DNA of 64,000 nucleotides from Rhyacichthys aspro (taxonomy: Eukaryota > Chordata > Actinopteri > Gobiiformes > Rhyacichthyidae), in the NCBI GenBank assembly GCA_036850595.1, contig CM072148.1, positions 6,561,118 through 6,625,117 on the forward strand, in the 5' to 3' direction. The notes under the pieces are model-generated. The model was given only the letters and a program-made list of their open reading frames with translations, was not told the origin of the DNA and ran no database searches. Below are positions 46,600 through 60,869 of the stretch, one piece after another; positions within the stretch are counted from its first letter, which is position 1; every line of letters starts with the position of its first letter. The translations under genes were made by a program, and so were the position numbers.

Positions 46600-49500
46600 C
46601 GAGAAAGAAAAAGGGACTAATAGTAGTAATAAATGGATAATAAATGGATAGCTAACAGAGACACACACAGAGCCTCGGTGAATGCCAGCCTCTGGGCCTC
46701 CTACAAAAAGAGCTCTTGTAAAAGTAAAGAGAAAATCTCTACCAGCACCATGCATATGCTTGGCTCCATGCTATTAAAGACTGTCTTATTAAATGGGTAA
46801 GTGGCTGGGACCACCGAGTGAGCCTTGCTGTCACTGGCACGATGCTCTCTGGGCTGAGTGCAGCAGGCATAAAGAGGCTTAGCAACACAGTCACCAGAAA
46901 TGATGGCCATACATCAGTTCCAGCACACTGTATTCAGCCTGCCACCAAAAAACCAAGACATTTCTTTGGCTGAATTTTGTTGTGGAAAATCTTGAACTAT
47001 ACTCTCCCACAGCCTGAACTTATAAGTCAGTGTGCATGTGTGCTACTGTGTGCATTGAAAAACAAAGGCAGTAATCAACAAAGACAACAGTGCACTGTGA
47101 AGGAGCAAATCGATCGGCCGCTACAGGTGACCGACCTCAGTGAGCACAGACACACGCGGTATAAGCACACAGCACACGCATCACTGAGTACTAGTGGCAA
47201 CTTTTACTCCGTGTTGTCTGCACTGAACCTGTGCTACTCTCACACAACCAGGCATTACTCTCTCATCCTTAGGATCTGTGGCTCAGTGCCAGCTGGTGCT
47301 CCAGCGCCAGGCACTGCCTTATCACCTCTCCGGCACACACTCATACTTGCATTCTTACTCACATGTGCACTTTAAACAACCTTGTTGCAAGAGTTTGTGC
47401 ACAGGCACCCGCACAGTTGTACATGATGATCTACACTACACATAAACAAAGATAAGCACAAAACTGCTCAGCGCAAGGCCCCAAGAGGTACAAAGCTATT
47501 ACTGGGAGACCACAGTCGCGTGGCTCTGTGTGTGCACTCATGTTTGTGTTTATGTGACAATATAGGGCTGCAGGAAGAGCAACAGGGATTTTTTTTGTGA
47601 TTTTGTCAGTGCTTGAAGAGCTAACTGCTAACTGCTTACTGGCAAAGGTTGAGAAAAGTGTTAATCCATTTTCTGATTTCTCGTCAAGGTGTTTGTCACC
47701 AGCTGTCAGTGCACAGATTCAAAGTCCTCAATAGTCAACAATAAGCTTCTATGCCACTAACTGAGCAATGTGCCAAAGGGCTCTGACAATCTGACAATGG
47801 CTTTGTCAGAGCTGGTGTCTCACATGAAGCACTGAATCACACCTTTGTCGAGCAGTGCGGCCTGCTTTAGTATGAGGTGTGCTGTCTCTGTCTTGATCCC
47901 TGACAAAATCCAGCCCACTGAGGTGACACAGTACAAAGTGTTTTCCCACTTTGCCAAGCTGACAAACCTAATTACCGTGGTAAGATACCCAGGATCAGCC
48001 CAAGATCAAGACTTCTTAGCGCCCTGAGCTGTACAGCTAGTGTCCCTCAGGAAAGGAACTTCTATTCCAGCTTCCATTGATTTCACACATTCCCTGGTCC
48101 CAACACAAAACATGCCTCAAAAGCTTTGTGATTAGTCCCAAATCTCCCAGAGGGACAGGTATATGAGAAACATGGAGTTTTACATGTTGAGAGAGCTGAT
48201 ATCTCATTAGATATTTATTAGCATATACCCTCAGATCCTTTAGCTAAAATAGCTGTAAAACATTGTTGGTGACATGTATGACCATGCTTGCCATATATTA
48301 ATATTAACAGTTTTTATAGGTTTGTATTCTGCACAGAGTCATGTGTTTCTTTTTAACGGGGTATGATTTGTGATCTAAAAATAACACTTTTCAGGCACTT
48401 TACTCTGGCGGGGTGACAGACGTTCGCCTTAGTGTACCGGTGGAATGAATTCCACAGCATTATGACCACATCGGTTCCTTCAGCTCTTTGAAATAAATGC
48501 TGCGCAGTGTGTGTTTTTTTTTCAGTTGTTATCAGAGCTCAGTCGCAACAACCTTCTCCCTTTATGGGCATGTTTCACTAATCTTGCTACTGGCCTCTAC
48601 TTTTTAAGTTGAAACAGGTGTTGTACTTATAACGCAATCTTGTATTAGTGCAAGCACCTCAGCTCATACTCCTCTGAGGCTGTGTTTTCTTTGGAGATTC
48701 TTCCTTGGCTACGACGTCTATACCTTGTTTCTTGTGAGTTACAGATTGAGAAGAAAAGTTATTTAAGTAATTAAAGTAGAAGTATGTGACTTAATCATTT
48801 TGTCTAGTGGTTATGCAAATACTTAGCTACGTATCTATGTACTAATCAATCTATTGTGGAGTAAAATACAATTTACCTGCATTTTCCCTGATCAGACCCC
48901 AGCCTATTTCTGTTTTCCGATTGGATAACAGTGGAGTAGAATTACAGAAAATGAATGCAAAGCAGCACAACTTGATGGTGGTGGAAAACAGAGCTGTTTA
49001 ACCTTCATTTATTCAAAAATATAAGTTGCATACTCTTCAAAGCTTTGTCGATATAAGTGCAATTTTAAAATGGAATGGCAAAAGGTCACATGTGCTGTTG
49101 TTACAAGCCACACTGAATGAAAAGCAATGAACAAGTCATGTGCTGGCACCTAACCATTCAAGACAAAAGTCAAGTCAGGTGTGAAGCAATACTCATCATT
49201 TTCTCTGTTCTTTCCATCTACTGAGTGTGTCAGCACGTAGGTGAGTTTTATTGTCCGCCTTAAAATAAAAGCAGTAAAGTAAAAATCGATCTGGCATAAG
49301 ACCCAGTGAAGGTTTGTGCTTTGGTCCCCTCAGCCACCCTCTGCTCCTGCTTTTCTTCCATTTTCATGTCTAAGGATAGAGAGATTAAAGAAAGGCCACG
49401 TCTCAGCCCTGTACAACTGCCATCACTCAAAGACGAGCTGTGCCAAGCTCCCTTCTCTCCTCTCCTCTGCTCTTTCTCTCTATCTGCTGGATACACAACA

Positions 49501-51600
49501 TCCCGAGTGCTCTCTGGCCCTTCTCTCCATCCTCAGCCCACTCACACACACATCACACTCATGATTTACTGTCATACAACAGCAGCGATATGAATGCCTG
49601 CGAATGTCCACATATGTGCTCAGTGTGCGTGGCGGCGGCCACATCAAATGCACTGAGACATTACCCCATCCATTCTAATTCTCCCACAGTGAATCTAAAA
49701 CAGAAAAAAGTCAACATTTCAAAACCTGAAAAAATTAATAAATAAAAGTGGAGGCAGACTACATCTGGCACAATGTCTGTACTTAAGGTTTCCAAGTATG
49801 TGTCTGGGGAGAAGATCTGCTGGGACGAGCTCCGTCGGCTTGGAAGCAGTAGAAACGGATGTCACACTTGAAATTTATACGGTGCGGTTCAGGGAGCAGC
49901 GGCTGTAAATTGACAAGTGATGCTTGTGAGCAGCGTTACCCGTCTGTTCCCCTTTCTCTCATCCTCTATCTTTTTCCGCTCATCTTTTCTTCTCTTAGCG
50001 TAGCTATTACCTCTTACATCTGTGCTAAAGCCCCCCAGCGTTATTGTTAGCGGGTGAGAGCTCCAAAAACAAGGCGTGGACCAGACGGAGGAGGAAAGTG
50101 CTTAGTGTTCGATGTGTGACGTGAAATAGTGACAGAACAAAGTGTGAAGCCAAAATCTTTCATCTCTGCAAAAGCAATGTTTTAGTTTAATATATTTGAA
50201 CAAACAAAATAAAAACAAAAAACAAAGGAAATATATGTGTCAGTAGCATTAACATCTAAGAACACTTTTATGAACCTTTTGTGTCCTTTGCAGCAGTGTG
50301 TTACCTTAGCCTTCGTGTGTGTATCTGTGCCATAGTCTGATTGAGTCATTCTACTGGATAAATGTCGCTAATGGTAGCACTCTGTTTAATAATGCAGGAT
50401 CCGCTTTCTGTGTCCCTTTCCCCAATTCCCATTGCATCATGTGTGAGTGACAGCCATATGAGCCACCAGCCTGGTCCATTTCCTCTGTCTGCAGTAGAAA
50501 TAGGACACCCAGGCCCACAGAAGCATGTCAGGGCCATGTCATGTCCACAATATGACACATGCACCAAGAAGCACTGCTGGGAAACTCACACACACATATA
50601 AACTTTAAAACAGAGACAAACACATTATTGCATTTACATTCATGTAGCAACCACATAACACTTTGGAAATGTAAAAAAAGCAAGTAATTTTGTTCCACCA
50701 GTGCCACTGCAAACAAAAACAGACAATACCACAGTAGCAACTCACACATTTCCTAATTCACCTGACTTTTATCCTTTTTCCACTGTACCAATTTTTGTCT
50801 AAAAGGGGAAACATGCTGTCACATCTGGGCCTTCCGGAGAGACATGAGAGGCAGAGATAACAGAAGACAAAGATGGGGCGTGGGATCACTGGGGTGCAGA
50901 GACAGGAACTCTCACTCCTGCTCACATGTGAAATGTCACAGGCCCGAACATCAATGTAGGAGCCGTGAGGATGATGCCCCTTCAGGGTGACAGCGTGATA
51001 AGAGGGCCGTATTATACCAGTGCATCATGGAGCGCATTACTCGGTCACACACCTACCCCCCTCTCATTAACCTCAGCTCTGATTGCCCCCAGGACTCCCT
51101 TGTGCTAATTAGCGGGGGGAAATATGTCTACGATGCATGCACCCTAGTACAAACACACACACAATGCTGCTGCTGACAGAACGGCAGCTTTAACAGTAGG
51201 TGTGAGAATGAAAGGCCTGTCTGCCATTGTGTTTCATCTACAATATGAATGTGTTGGCAACCGCGGGGTTAACCCCAGCAGGTGACAGTTAGCAGCACTG
51301 TTGATTCCTTTGACACAGACAGCCTTCATCTGCGCAGCACTCACCTCTGGATTTAGAAACACAATCAAGATGTGAGCATTTGCCTCAACATGACACTGCT
51401 AATTAGGCCAGTGCAAAATACAACTCTAACATTTTCATTTGAGAGTTGTTTTTTTTTTTTTTACAATATTGCAAATATTACTGGGTGACAATTATATTAG
51501 TGATTATTTTAAAGGGACTTTAAAATGTATGTACATTTATACATAGGATATTTTTTAAATATGATCTTTAAAAAATGTTATTAATTTAATAGAGAATGTT
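46600..51600. other. Ordinary intronic DNA with isolated regulatory-looking words
   Basis: About 5 kb of mixed sequence. It includes a small tandem duplication around 46628-46651, a hairpin-forming inverted repeat at 47780-47812, CA-rich words and a possible CNE fragment near 51060-51130 (GTGCTAATTAGCGGGG). No gene is seen. Confidence 0.5.
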
Positions 51601-51609
51601 AAAAGAGAA

Positions 51610-51850
51610 CTGACCTCTTGTAGGGAGCCTCGCAGACGGGTGCAGATTAACTAATTGCTAAGTTGAATCACTTTGCACTCACACTTCCACAATGACAGTT
51701 CCCTGTTCCTTAGTGAATTAAAGCCCGTTGAAATAAGGCTTTGCAGGCTCTTGGAGCGCTGACATTTCTAATAGCACTTTGACATCTCCATTCAGGGAGC
51801 TTTTGTGCTCTAGGAAGCAATTTGTGAATAAAGACAGAGCCCGCTTTTCT
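51610..51850. promoter_or_regulatory. Candidate CNE-like block
   Basis: Words include GCAGATTAACTAATTGC, TTAGTGAATTAAAGCCC and TTTCTAATAGC. Non-repetitive sequence follows a very AT-rich patch (51430-51600). Confidence 0.28.
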
Positions 51851-52271
51851 TTTTTTGTATTACACGCTGTTAAGGACAAGTACTAGCAGACACAAACATG
51901 TTGAGGGACTTGTACAGCAAATAGCCATTTGTACCTGGACTGGACCTGGGGAGAGCTGGTGAAAGGGACCAAGAGAAGAAGGGGTGGGGGCACACAGAGA
52001 TGGAGTATTTAAGAGCACTTGAGTGCCAGCATAGATGTAGTCACTTCTCCCTGTGGACAAGAGCGGGCCCCTTTGCACCGTGGCATGATTTTTCACTTTA
52101 GCAAGCACCACTCAGTGCTCCTCTACGGTCCCCTCTCTGTTCGCTCTCCTCTCTCTTACTGTGTGCTTCAATGACTCCATCATTGCCTTTCATTCACTCT
52201 AACTACAAGCGGCAAGACAGCACACATCCTTACAGCACGCGCACATGCACAAACACACAAGCTGACCCATT

Positions 52272-52283
52272 CGCCCCCTGCCA
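52272..52283 (-). promoter_or_regulatory. CTCF-like core on the minus strand
   Basis: The minus strand reads TGGCAGGGGGCG, close to the CTCF core with one off-consensus position. It points toward the + strand matches at 40803 and 43228. Confidence 0.3.
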
Positions 52284-52429
52284 CGGGTAGTAAATAATTC
52301 TATTGTGAGGCCATTAGCAAGTATCTCAAGGGTTAAGAGGGGAAATACACAGGCAGTCAGATGGGCGATTAGACAATAAGAAGATGAAATGTCTACTATT
52401 GTTTTGTTGCTTATTGTTTCACAGAGCTC

Positions 52430-55400
52430 ACATTAGACTCAGGGCTTATTCATATCCTTAATGTCCTTTTATTTGCCCTGGCCTTTTCTCAAGAGGCTGC
52501 ATACTGTAGCGATGAAGGCATTTACACACACTGGAGCTCCAACACTCGCACTTACATTAGTGGTGCTACCTCTCTCACACAGTATAACATTGCCAAAATT
52601 TAATGATCAACAGACCTTTTTTCCATCACTATTTTAGATCCAACAGACCAGAGGAAATGTAACATGCAATTATGTGACGTAAAGAGGTAACAAAAGCACA
52701 GAGCCATATCACTTTGCTTGTCCTGCTGCATTCCAACAACAAACTGTCTGCCTTAATGCACAGCCCACTGTGTCAGTGCGCTTGACTTTCTCAGCGAGTG
52801 GGGCCTAAATGAATGTGCCCTGACTGTGCCTTACATGGCTACACCACAGTCCTGCCTGTGACATAGCTGTATAAGAATTAGTGTCGCCCTGCCAGAAACC
52901 TCACTTGGTTTGGCGACAAAAACAACTGCAATGCATCCGTTTAGTCATGCTTGTTTGCTGTTTAGTCAGAAGTAGTCACATTTATTCCATTACTTATAAA
53001 CCTTTAGAATCATTTTTACTAGGAAGAGTGTAATTACTTTTTTTCATTTTAAAGAATAATACTTTGAATTGTGTGCAGATTTTGGTTAGCTGTGGGTAGG
53101 CAGTTCCCTGTTTGTACTTTATGTCCTCACAGCTCTACACATGGAGCTGTGGATGCTAACTGCTCCTGTGAGGCTTTAGTTCAGCCACTGTCAGAGAGAT
53201 CCTTGTATTTTTCCACAGGCATGTCAAAGGATTACACAGTGCACACCGAGACACACATCAAAGAGTCTGGACGAGGTGCCCAGCCCTGAGCTAGGGGCAC
53301 TCAGCAGGCCCCTGGCACTCACTCCACATCTGCCTGCGAGGGTTGCCAATGGCGAGCATGGCCTCTGTGCACCTGTATGAATGAGTGTTTGTGTTAACAG
53401 AAAAAAACACATGTTGGCCATAGTCTGTGTCTATCTAAATGATGTTTACACCTTCTCACGTGACACTTTGTTGTGTTTCAGTCTCTCAGGAAGCACAGAG
53501 TCTGCTTATATCACTGTAGTAAGTAAGAAACTAAGTAGGAGTGTTGTTCCCATTTTAACAGAGCTTGTTTGTGGAGATGGTTTGTCATAATTAGTGGACG
53601 TAGGATTAGCACTTCTCTCCTGATTTTAAAACAAAGCAACTTTCAGCAAAGAAAAAACCTTTTTGTCTGCAGGGTCTACCCTTTAGTGGTGATTTATCTG
53701 CTACTATATATACACTAAATTCCCTGCAAACTATTGAAAGTATGACTTATCACATCTTAAACGCTAAAAATATATTTAAGTATCAGTAATTATTATTTGC
53801 AAACTACTTGCCACATATACTGTGTAAAACTTTTCTCTATGACCGAAAGCAAAAGCAACTTTTTATATATTGTTTTATAAGCAATGCAAGATGGGTAATG
53901 AATAGAACAAAGCACTTTCCTGCTAGTTATTAATTATGAAATACTGCAATCAATGTTTTGCACAAAAGATTCCTCCAATGCACTATGAGTACACAAGTAG
54001 AGAAGTCTAAAGTTGGCTTTAGATCAGACATACAGGTGCATGTAAATGGGTACTGGGTGAGAGTTATGTGCAATGTGAATTATTAAAGCACCTCGGCACA
54101 TTGGCCAAGGGGAAGATATTTATCCCTGATCAATAAATAGTGTTTAGTGGTAGCATGGTTTCTAATTACGCCCCCATCTGACCACACTCTAACCTCTTCT
54201 CCCACATTTTTGTTTTCTTCTTCTTCTGAGCTATGCTCCCATCCCACTCTCCCTCTGTCAGGCGATTTGGCCTACACACAGGGCAACTCTGCAAGTACAA
54301 CACAAATCAATGGGTTCACACATTAACACACAGACACACAGCAGACAAGGTAAAGGCTTCAGGACCTCTAACCTAAACACCTCTAGCCCTCCAGGTTGAT
54401 CAATAGTTTAAAAAAAGCATTAACAGCCTGTCACGCTCTTTCCATTTCGCATGCTCTTTGCTAATCATTTTCTCAATGTTATCTCTCTTGCCTGTCTCGC
54501 TTCTCCTGCAGTAGAAAGGAAAGTTTATTTCCCAGCGGTCATAAGAAATCCCAGAAGTCTGTATGGCCCAATCTCACCTCCAAGCCACAGCCAGACACCC
54601 TGTTAAAGGCTATTACTATGGCTAATTCCCCAACAAGATGCAGACAGGACCTGGACATTAGCTAATCCATACTTATTGCATCTGGATACCTCTCACAGTC
54701 TTGTAATTCATATGGAGAGACATATTAGCACGACATATTAGGCTGGCAACAGGTCTGCGAGGTGAGATGCTACACTGACACTAAATTGACTTAGCTGGAG
54801 TCTTGTGGGACGTAGGGCACTGCTGCTAGCTGATGATGACTAGAACCCATGTCTGCCTGTATCGAGTTCCTGTGATGCCTGTTTAGCCTGTAGTGCTATG
54901 GCAGAGCAGAGAGGGGGAGTGGAACGTGCTCCGGCTCATTGCGTTTACAGACAGGAATCCTGCAGACCACAAGGCTATAGGGATCAATAGCATTGCACTG
55001 CACAGCACCGGTAGAACAGGCCAGACACAAACACAAGAAGATAGCATTACAGATAATAAGGATAAGGCTTAATAAGGGCAAACCTACAAACCATTCAATT
55101 AGCACAAAGACAAGCATTATTCTAAAGCTCTATCACTTTAGCATATTTGAAGACGAATATTAATTGAGAAAGCAATACATCCATGCCATTTGGCTAATAT
55201 TATCCTTTGTCCCACCTCTATTTCTCAGTGATCACGGAGGGAACAAAACAAGAAAGGAGTGACTAAAATAACAGAAAGCAAACGATGTTTAAAAAGTAAA
55301 AACCTGGAGTATTTTTGTCTTTTATGTTAGCCTGTGTCAAACACACAGTTGAGTGTGACCAGAAGAAACATTCTTAATATTTCAGAATCAACACAGTGTA

Positions 55401-58400
55401 AATCAATATTGTACAGCTCAATATTGTATAACTATTTGTACCACCTCCCACCTTGGAGTATAGAATAAACCCACTTTTTACTGGTGATCTTGGATGTTCA
55501 GGTGGCTCCATGTCCCACTCTGAACAAACAGCAGTGTCCTTCTCCACTTCCCACCCATGTCACCCGAACAAAACCCCAGATACTCGTCCGGAGCATGAGC
55601 CTGCTGACACGGCCACCCACCCTGCAAGGGATTTGCCGCTGGGTCGCAGAGTTGACATTTATTAAAGGAAGTTGCATGGGGAGTTACAGGGAGATGACAA
55701 CCCTCTCGTCACGTCGCTTTCCAGAATCCAGAGACCTGTACAGTACACACCCCTCTGTGTTTCCAACAATAAAAGAAACAATGAAGCTGTTAAGCACCAA
55801 ATGGCTCTCCGTGGGCCCACTACAATGAGAATGACAGCTTTCATTTCCCTGCCTAGTGCCACTGGGTTTAGGGCTCCTTCTGAGCGCCTTCACCTGAAAT
55901 ATTTTAAGGGATCAATAGCATTTAGGCTTTTACAGTCTAAAACAAAAGTGACAACCTTAAGCAAAATCCTATACATTGTAAACTACACTAACTGGACAGT
56001 ATGAATGAAGTAGAATAAATATTTGTGGGCCGCGAGGGGGAACATAGAGTTTAGTGGACCGTAAGGAACAATGAAAATCTAACAGAGGTGGAGTGAAATG
56101 GACTGAGTGTGTTGAGGACCAGATGTGCCATGGATGGATCAAACATCTGCTGGCTCTGTAAGGCCTCAACGGTCTCGAATGACCTGCTGATAAACCTTTT
56201 GTTTTTTACTACTTGCACACTTTTCTTTTTGAACTCCCCATATATTTTGTTTTATTTGGTTTTTAGCATCTTAAAGATTTTCTCAAAAGAGCTACAGTAA
56301 ACGACACACTCTCAGAAAACTATCTGAACTGTTTTGGGTTTTTTTTTACTTTTCAGTGTAAATTCAAATTTTTGTTATTGTTCTCCATTCTGTGAGTTGT
56401 GATGGTCTAGAGCTTTTCTGTGTGGATAGGTTACAGTATAAAAAGGCAGCACCAGATGGTAATTCTGTTTATTTTTGCAGTAAGTAATCACCATTGGGGA
56501 ACTTATGACAGTAGACAGGCCCAGAGACTTGGAAGCATGCCCCGAGAGACCTGCACACCACTTCCTGTTGTACCCACATGATCATGCATAGACAAATACA
56601 CATCGGCACATGCACATAAACATGACATCCTCTGGGCCGATGGAGATATGTGCCTCTGGGCTGGTGTAAATTATCCCGCAGCCACACTGTCATCCTCTTC
56701 ATACAAAAGGAAAAGGCCAAGTTACATGCCAGGCACCAATACTACTGTGGCAGTTCAGAAACACCTTGAGTTGTGATAAATAGGGCCATGTACTATAGTA
56801 TTTCAGTATACTATCAAGGCAACAACTGACAAACACAAACGATAAAGCTGGTGTAGTTAAACGATGCATATTGTTTTTTAAGTAAAACAGTCTGGCTCAT
56901 CATGTTTTTTGCACAGAATTGAATAACAATGGTTGGATATAGATTTAAAATAGCAAGGTGTAATAAGGCTAAATTAAGAATCGTCATTCACAATTTGCAT
57001 GTTCAATTGAATAAAAGCAGTATATTGTTCTAATATTGTGCAGTGTTAGCAATATATCAACAGAAAACAAAAGGGAGTAAGAAACTAACACTGTTAATAT
57101 ACTTACAGATCTATACAATCTATGGATACTGACTCAGTTTGTATCATAGTTTCATAGTTAAAATGAGTTCACTGGGGTGCCCAGACCCTCAGTGACAAGT
57201 ATTGTGAGGCAGTGAAATAGTGTTGGGTAAAAAAGGGTGGAGGGAAGGTACCAGAGAGAGAGGATCGAGTTAATGGTCTTGCATCTTCCTGGCAGCATGT
57301 CAATAATGGCTCTGATCACATTAAGTAAATAGTCCATTAGCTTATTCTCTTTCCTCCAGCATGCTCCATGGCAAAAGCACAGTGGAAGGCTGAAAAGCGC
57401 TCCTAATGCAGTGTGTCTGCGTGTTACAGACACCTTTATCTGTCCCCCCTCAGTCCAAAAGAAAACCACTTGGAGAGGTTTGCCTTTACAGCAATCCATT
57501 ATCCATTCACATCCACTTTCTTTAACAGAATGAGTGTTGTGTGGATCTTTTGATTGTGTGAATGTTACATGTTACACGCCATAACTGTCAGAAGTTATTT
57601 ATCTGCTGAATAGCTGCTATTGGTCAGTGTGCCATTTTGTCCCTTGAAGTTTTGAATGCAAAGCTGCTTAAAGTAGATTGCAAGGAATAGATTATACTAA
57701 ATTAGTTGTCATATGCTTTCACCAAAGAATGTAAGAACATATAAAATTAAGGGTGGACATTACAGCAAAGGGCAAACATGACTGATATGTCCAGACAGTA
57801 CTAACATGTGGCTAAAGAGCAAATTGTGAGCATATGTTAATGTACCTATTTGGTACTAGCCTCCTGCCAAAAAAGTAATGAAGACAAAGGAGACGTGAGA
57901 TAAGAAGGGGGAAAGCAGGTTGTCTGACCCCCTTTACACAATTCTACTGACACACACAAGGCTGACAGACCATTCCTCAGCCGCCTCACTGCTCTCTATT
58001 GGCCCTGGAGGGAGCACAGCAGCCCCCACATCTGTCTCCCAGGCCCACGACAGACCTGGCTGCTGTATCCAGAGCCAGCATATCACACGAATCATCCTCA
58101 ATTAATGTGAACCATCAGGCGTTCCTTCATTGCTTCTATCACCGTGCCCTTCTTCTCCAAGGCATCCCCTCTAGCAGAGTACTAGGTTCGCTGAGTTTTA
58201 CACATTGACCACAGACTACGGTTCCTTAGCACAGCTGGCTAAGGCAATCCAATGTTATCGTGTATGCTTTGTGAAAAGAGACAGGGAATCAATACATCAG
58301 TCCAGACCCAGACACTGCTCACATGTAAGTGCTGTGAGGCAGTTCTTTAGAGGTGCAGCCGAATTCGCTCCGCAGCGCAACGGGGCCTGAAATGGCTTCC

Positions 58401-60330
58401 ATGTGCCGCCCCATCTGCACCTCTGCTGGGCTGTGGCCAAAGGACTGTCCTTTCCACTTTTAAAAGATGCCGAGGGACAGCTGTAAAACAAAAGAACGTG
58501 ATGGTGTAGTGGAGGTCAGAGGGTTTGAATGAATCAGAGGTTAGGAGGCCTTTATAAGCTATGAATTTGTTTTCAAAAAAGATACTAAAAAGACAAGCTA
58601 GTGGGAAAAGGAACAAAACACTATTTACTAAAGGCCACCTGGAAACAGGGACATGCCAGATAGTGACTCACCCATCTGTGGTAAAGTCATCTAAAATAAC
58701 CCCCTTGCACCCCCTTCCAATGCTAGCAACTGCACAATAAATCTCACTCAAGTCGATTAGTGTGCCCTTAGAAACAACTAACCCACAATCATGAATTTTT
58801 AACCAGAGCTATGAGTTGAATCAGGTTGAAGGCTGAGGACATGGCTGTATCAGCCTAGATTAGTAAAGCCAGCCAGGTGGCCCTAAGGCCTTGTCTTATG
58901 TCCTCACAGAGACACACTAAGCAGCTCTCTGTTGATGGATAGACTATAACAGTGACCTTTAAATGTATGTTTATGACATAATAAAAAAATATATTACATT
59001 GTCTCATCTATATATGTTGGAAATGACTAATTATGGTATAAAATAACAAGATTTTTATGTTGTTGTCATCAATTGTGTATTCTGCAATCAGTATTTTTTA
59101 TTTTATTTTATGTATCATAATACCAAATATTGTGAAGACCATTATTGCCAAGCTTCTGTATTTGTGTGTGCATGTGTTTTTACTAATTGGTCTGTAGAGA
59201 TTTGGCTTTGATGAAAAATTACTACTGATTGCATGACTTTATCTAAAATGCCTAACACCTTACTATAAAAATCACAAGGAAAGAGCTTTTCAGTCAAGCA
59301 TCCTAAAGTATATCCACACTTGTATACATAAGTTAGGGCGCATCCAAAAGTAACAGACTCCTCTGATGCACAGAGCATGGATGTAGAATTTACAAAGATC
59401 AGAGTGCAAATTTCAGCCTCTATGATTCTTACAAATGTGGTCCACCCACGTCTGGACAGGAGCTACTGATTTCCCTGTGGTCCATCACAGTTCTGGTTGT
59501 TCACACATGACCTCTGCCCTGCCACTGCAAAGCCAATGGGGGAGCAGTTTGTGTCTTGGGAGCTCTTGCCCTCTGATGTGATGGCTCCAGGCTATGGGCT
59601 TTGCGTGAACCCCAACCCCCATGGCACCCCTCGCCACTAGATCCTCTACATTATTCATATATCATGGCTGGGGTGGGGAGCAAAACAGAATATGGAAAAG
59701 ACAGTGCCAAAGGTTCAAGACCTTCTCAGATCACAAGGAACTTCTGCTTAACCTCCATTGAAGTGGCAAACATAGGGATAGAGTCTTTTTTGAGGAATGG
59801 GATCTGAAAGCAGGACTACGGATCTATGGGGCACCCTTTGAGGCTTGGGGGAGATCGCATTCGCAGCAAGGTGATTGGTGAATCAATGTGGTTCCCATGA
59901 TTTACTCTACCATTGTGAGTACTGATCCCTCCCTCTGCAAACGAGACTGTCTCCGCTGCTTTTATGTAAATGTACAGTGTAAGAGTCATCCCACTATACT
60001 AGTTCATACTAATGTTGTCATTATCCGTGTTAACATGATCTAGTATGGCCTGTTACATGACAATGTCTCGATGAGGGTCAAGAGGCCCACCTGCCATCTT
60101 CTAAAGGCCAAGTCAGTATCATTCCAATAGTTACCATTTGTCTTTTGTTGCTGTGTGCCTAGTATTGTATATCACTCTGCTGCTTGCCAAATAGACTCTA
60201 GTCCCTGAAAATGATAGGTGATGATTACAGAAAGGAGCATTTGTACATGTTAAACTGCTAATCCCTAAGCACACCAAGCGACCTACTGAGCAACACAGCC
60301 AGGATTTTAATAGAGCTTTACACATAACCT
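52430..60330. other. Ordinary intronic DNA, no gene seen
   Basis: About 7.9 kb of mainly AT-rich sequence with A/T runs and scattered TTAGC/TAAT words. Weak regulatory-looking fragments occur near 54120-54180 and 57280-57410. A partial CTCF-like GC patch lies at about 56030-56042. No repeats of a known family and no recognisable protein were found. Confidence 0.5.
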
Positions 60331-60339
60331 GCTAATTGC

Positions 60340-60860
60340 ATAATTGCCTGATTTGTTTTAACTGACAGTAGTGCCCTGGCCCATGACAAGGCCATCATTT
60401 GCTCATTCTCATTGTCAGCAATTTGCAATGTAGATACCCCACTACACACCCACAGCACAAGATCCAGCAGCACAGTATTAGAAACAGCTATGAATTAAGA
60501 ATGCACTGCAGTGGCAGCGTGATGAATAAATACAGCCGTTGCTAGAGTAATTCTGGGAGACATGAACGCAGGCAGATAAAATAAACTAACAGCAGCAGGC
60601 TGTCCACCAGACAAAGTGGGTACCCCATCGTCTCTCAGCTGTAATTATTGGCTAATAGTCATTAACCTGGCAAACACAGGTTTAGCCGTATTGTTTAAAG
60701 GACTCTTGGATGCATAATGACAGACTAATATGTCATAGCAATGGGGGAGATGGGGGAGGGGTGGATTAATGAGATTTTATTGAAAGGAGTGTACAAGAAG
60801 AGGTGGGGCACGCCTGGAAAATATAACCGAAAGAGGGCCACATTAAGCTAATTGGAAGAT
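60340..60860. promoter_or_regulatory. Candidate CNE-like cluster
   Basis: Words include GCTAATTGCATAATTGCC, GCTGTAATTATTGGCTAATAG, GTCATTAACC, GGATGCATAATGACAGAC and ATTAAGCTAATTGG. The most homeodomain-rich part of the last 10 kb before exon C. Confidence 0.32.
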
Positions 60861-60869
60861 GAGTGCCTA

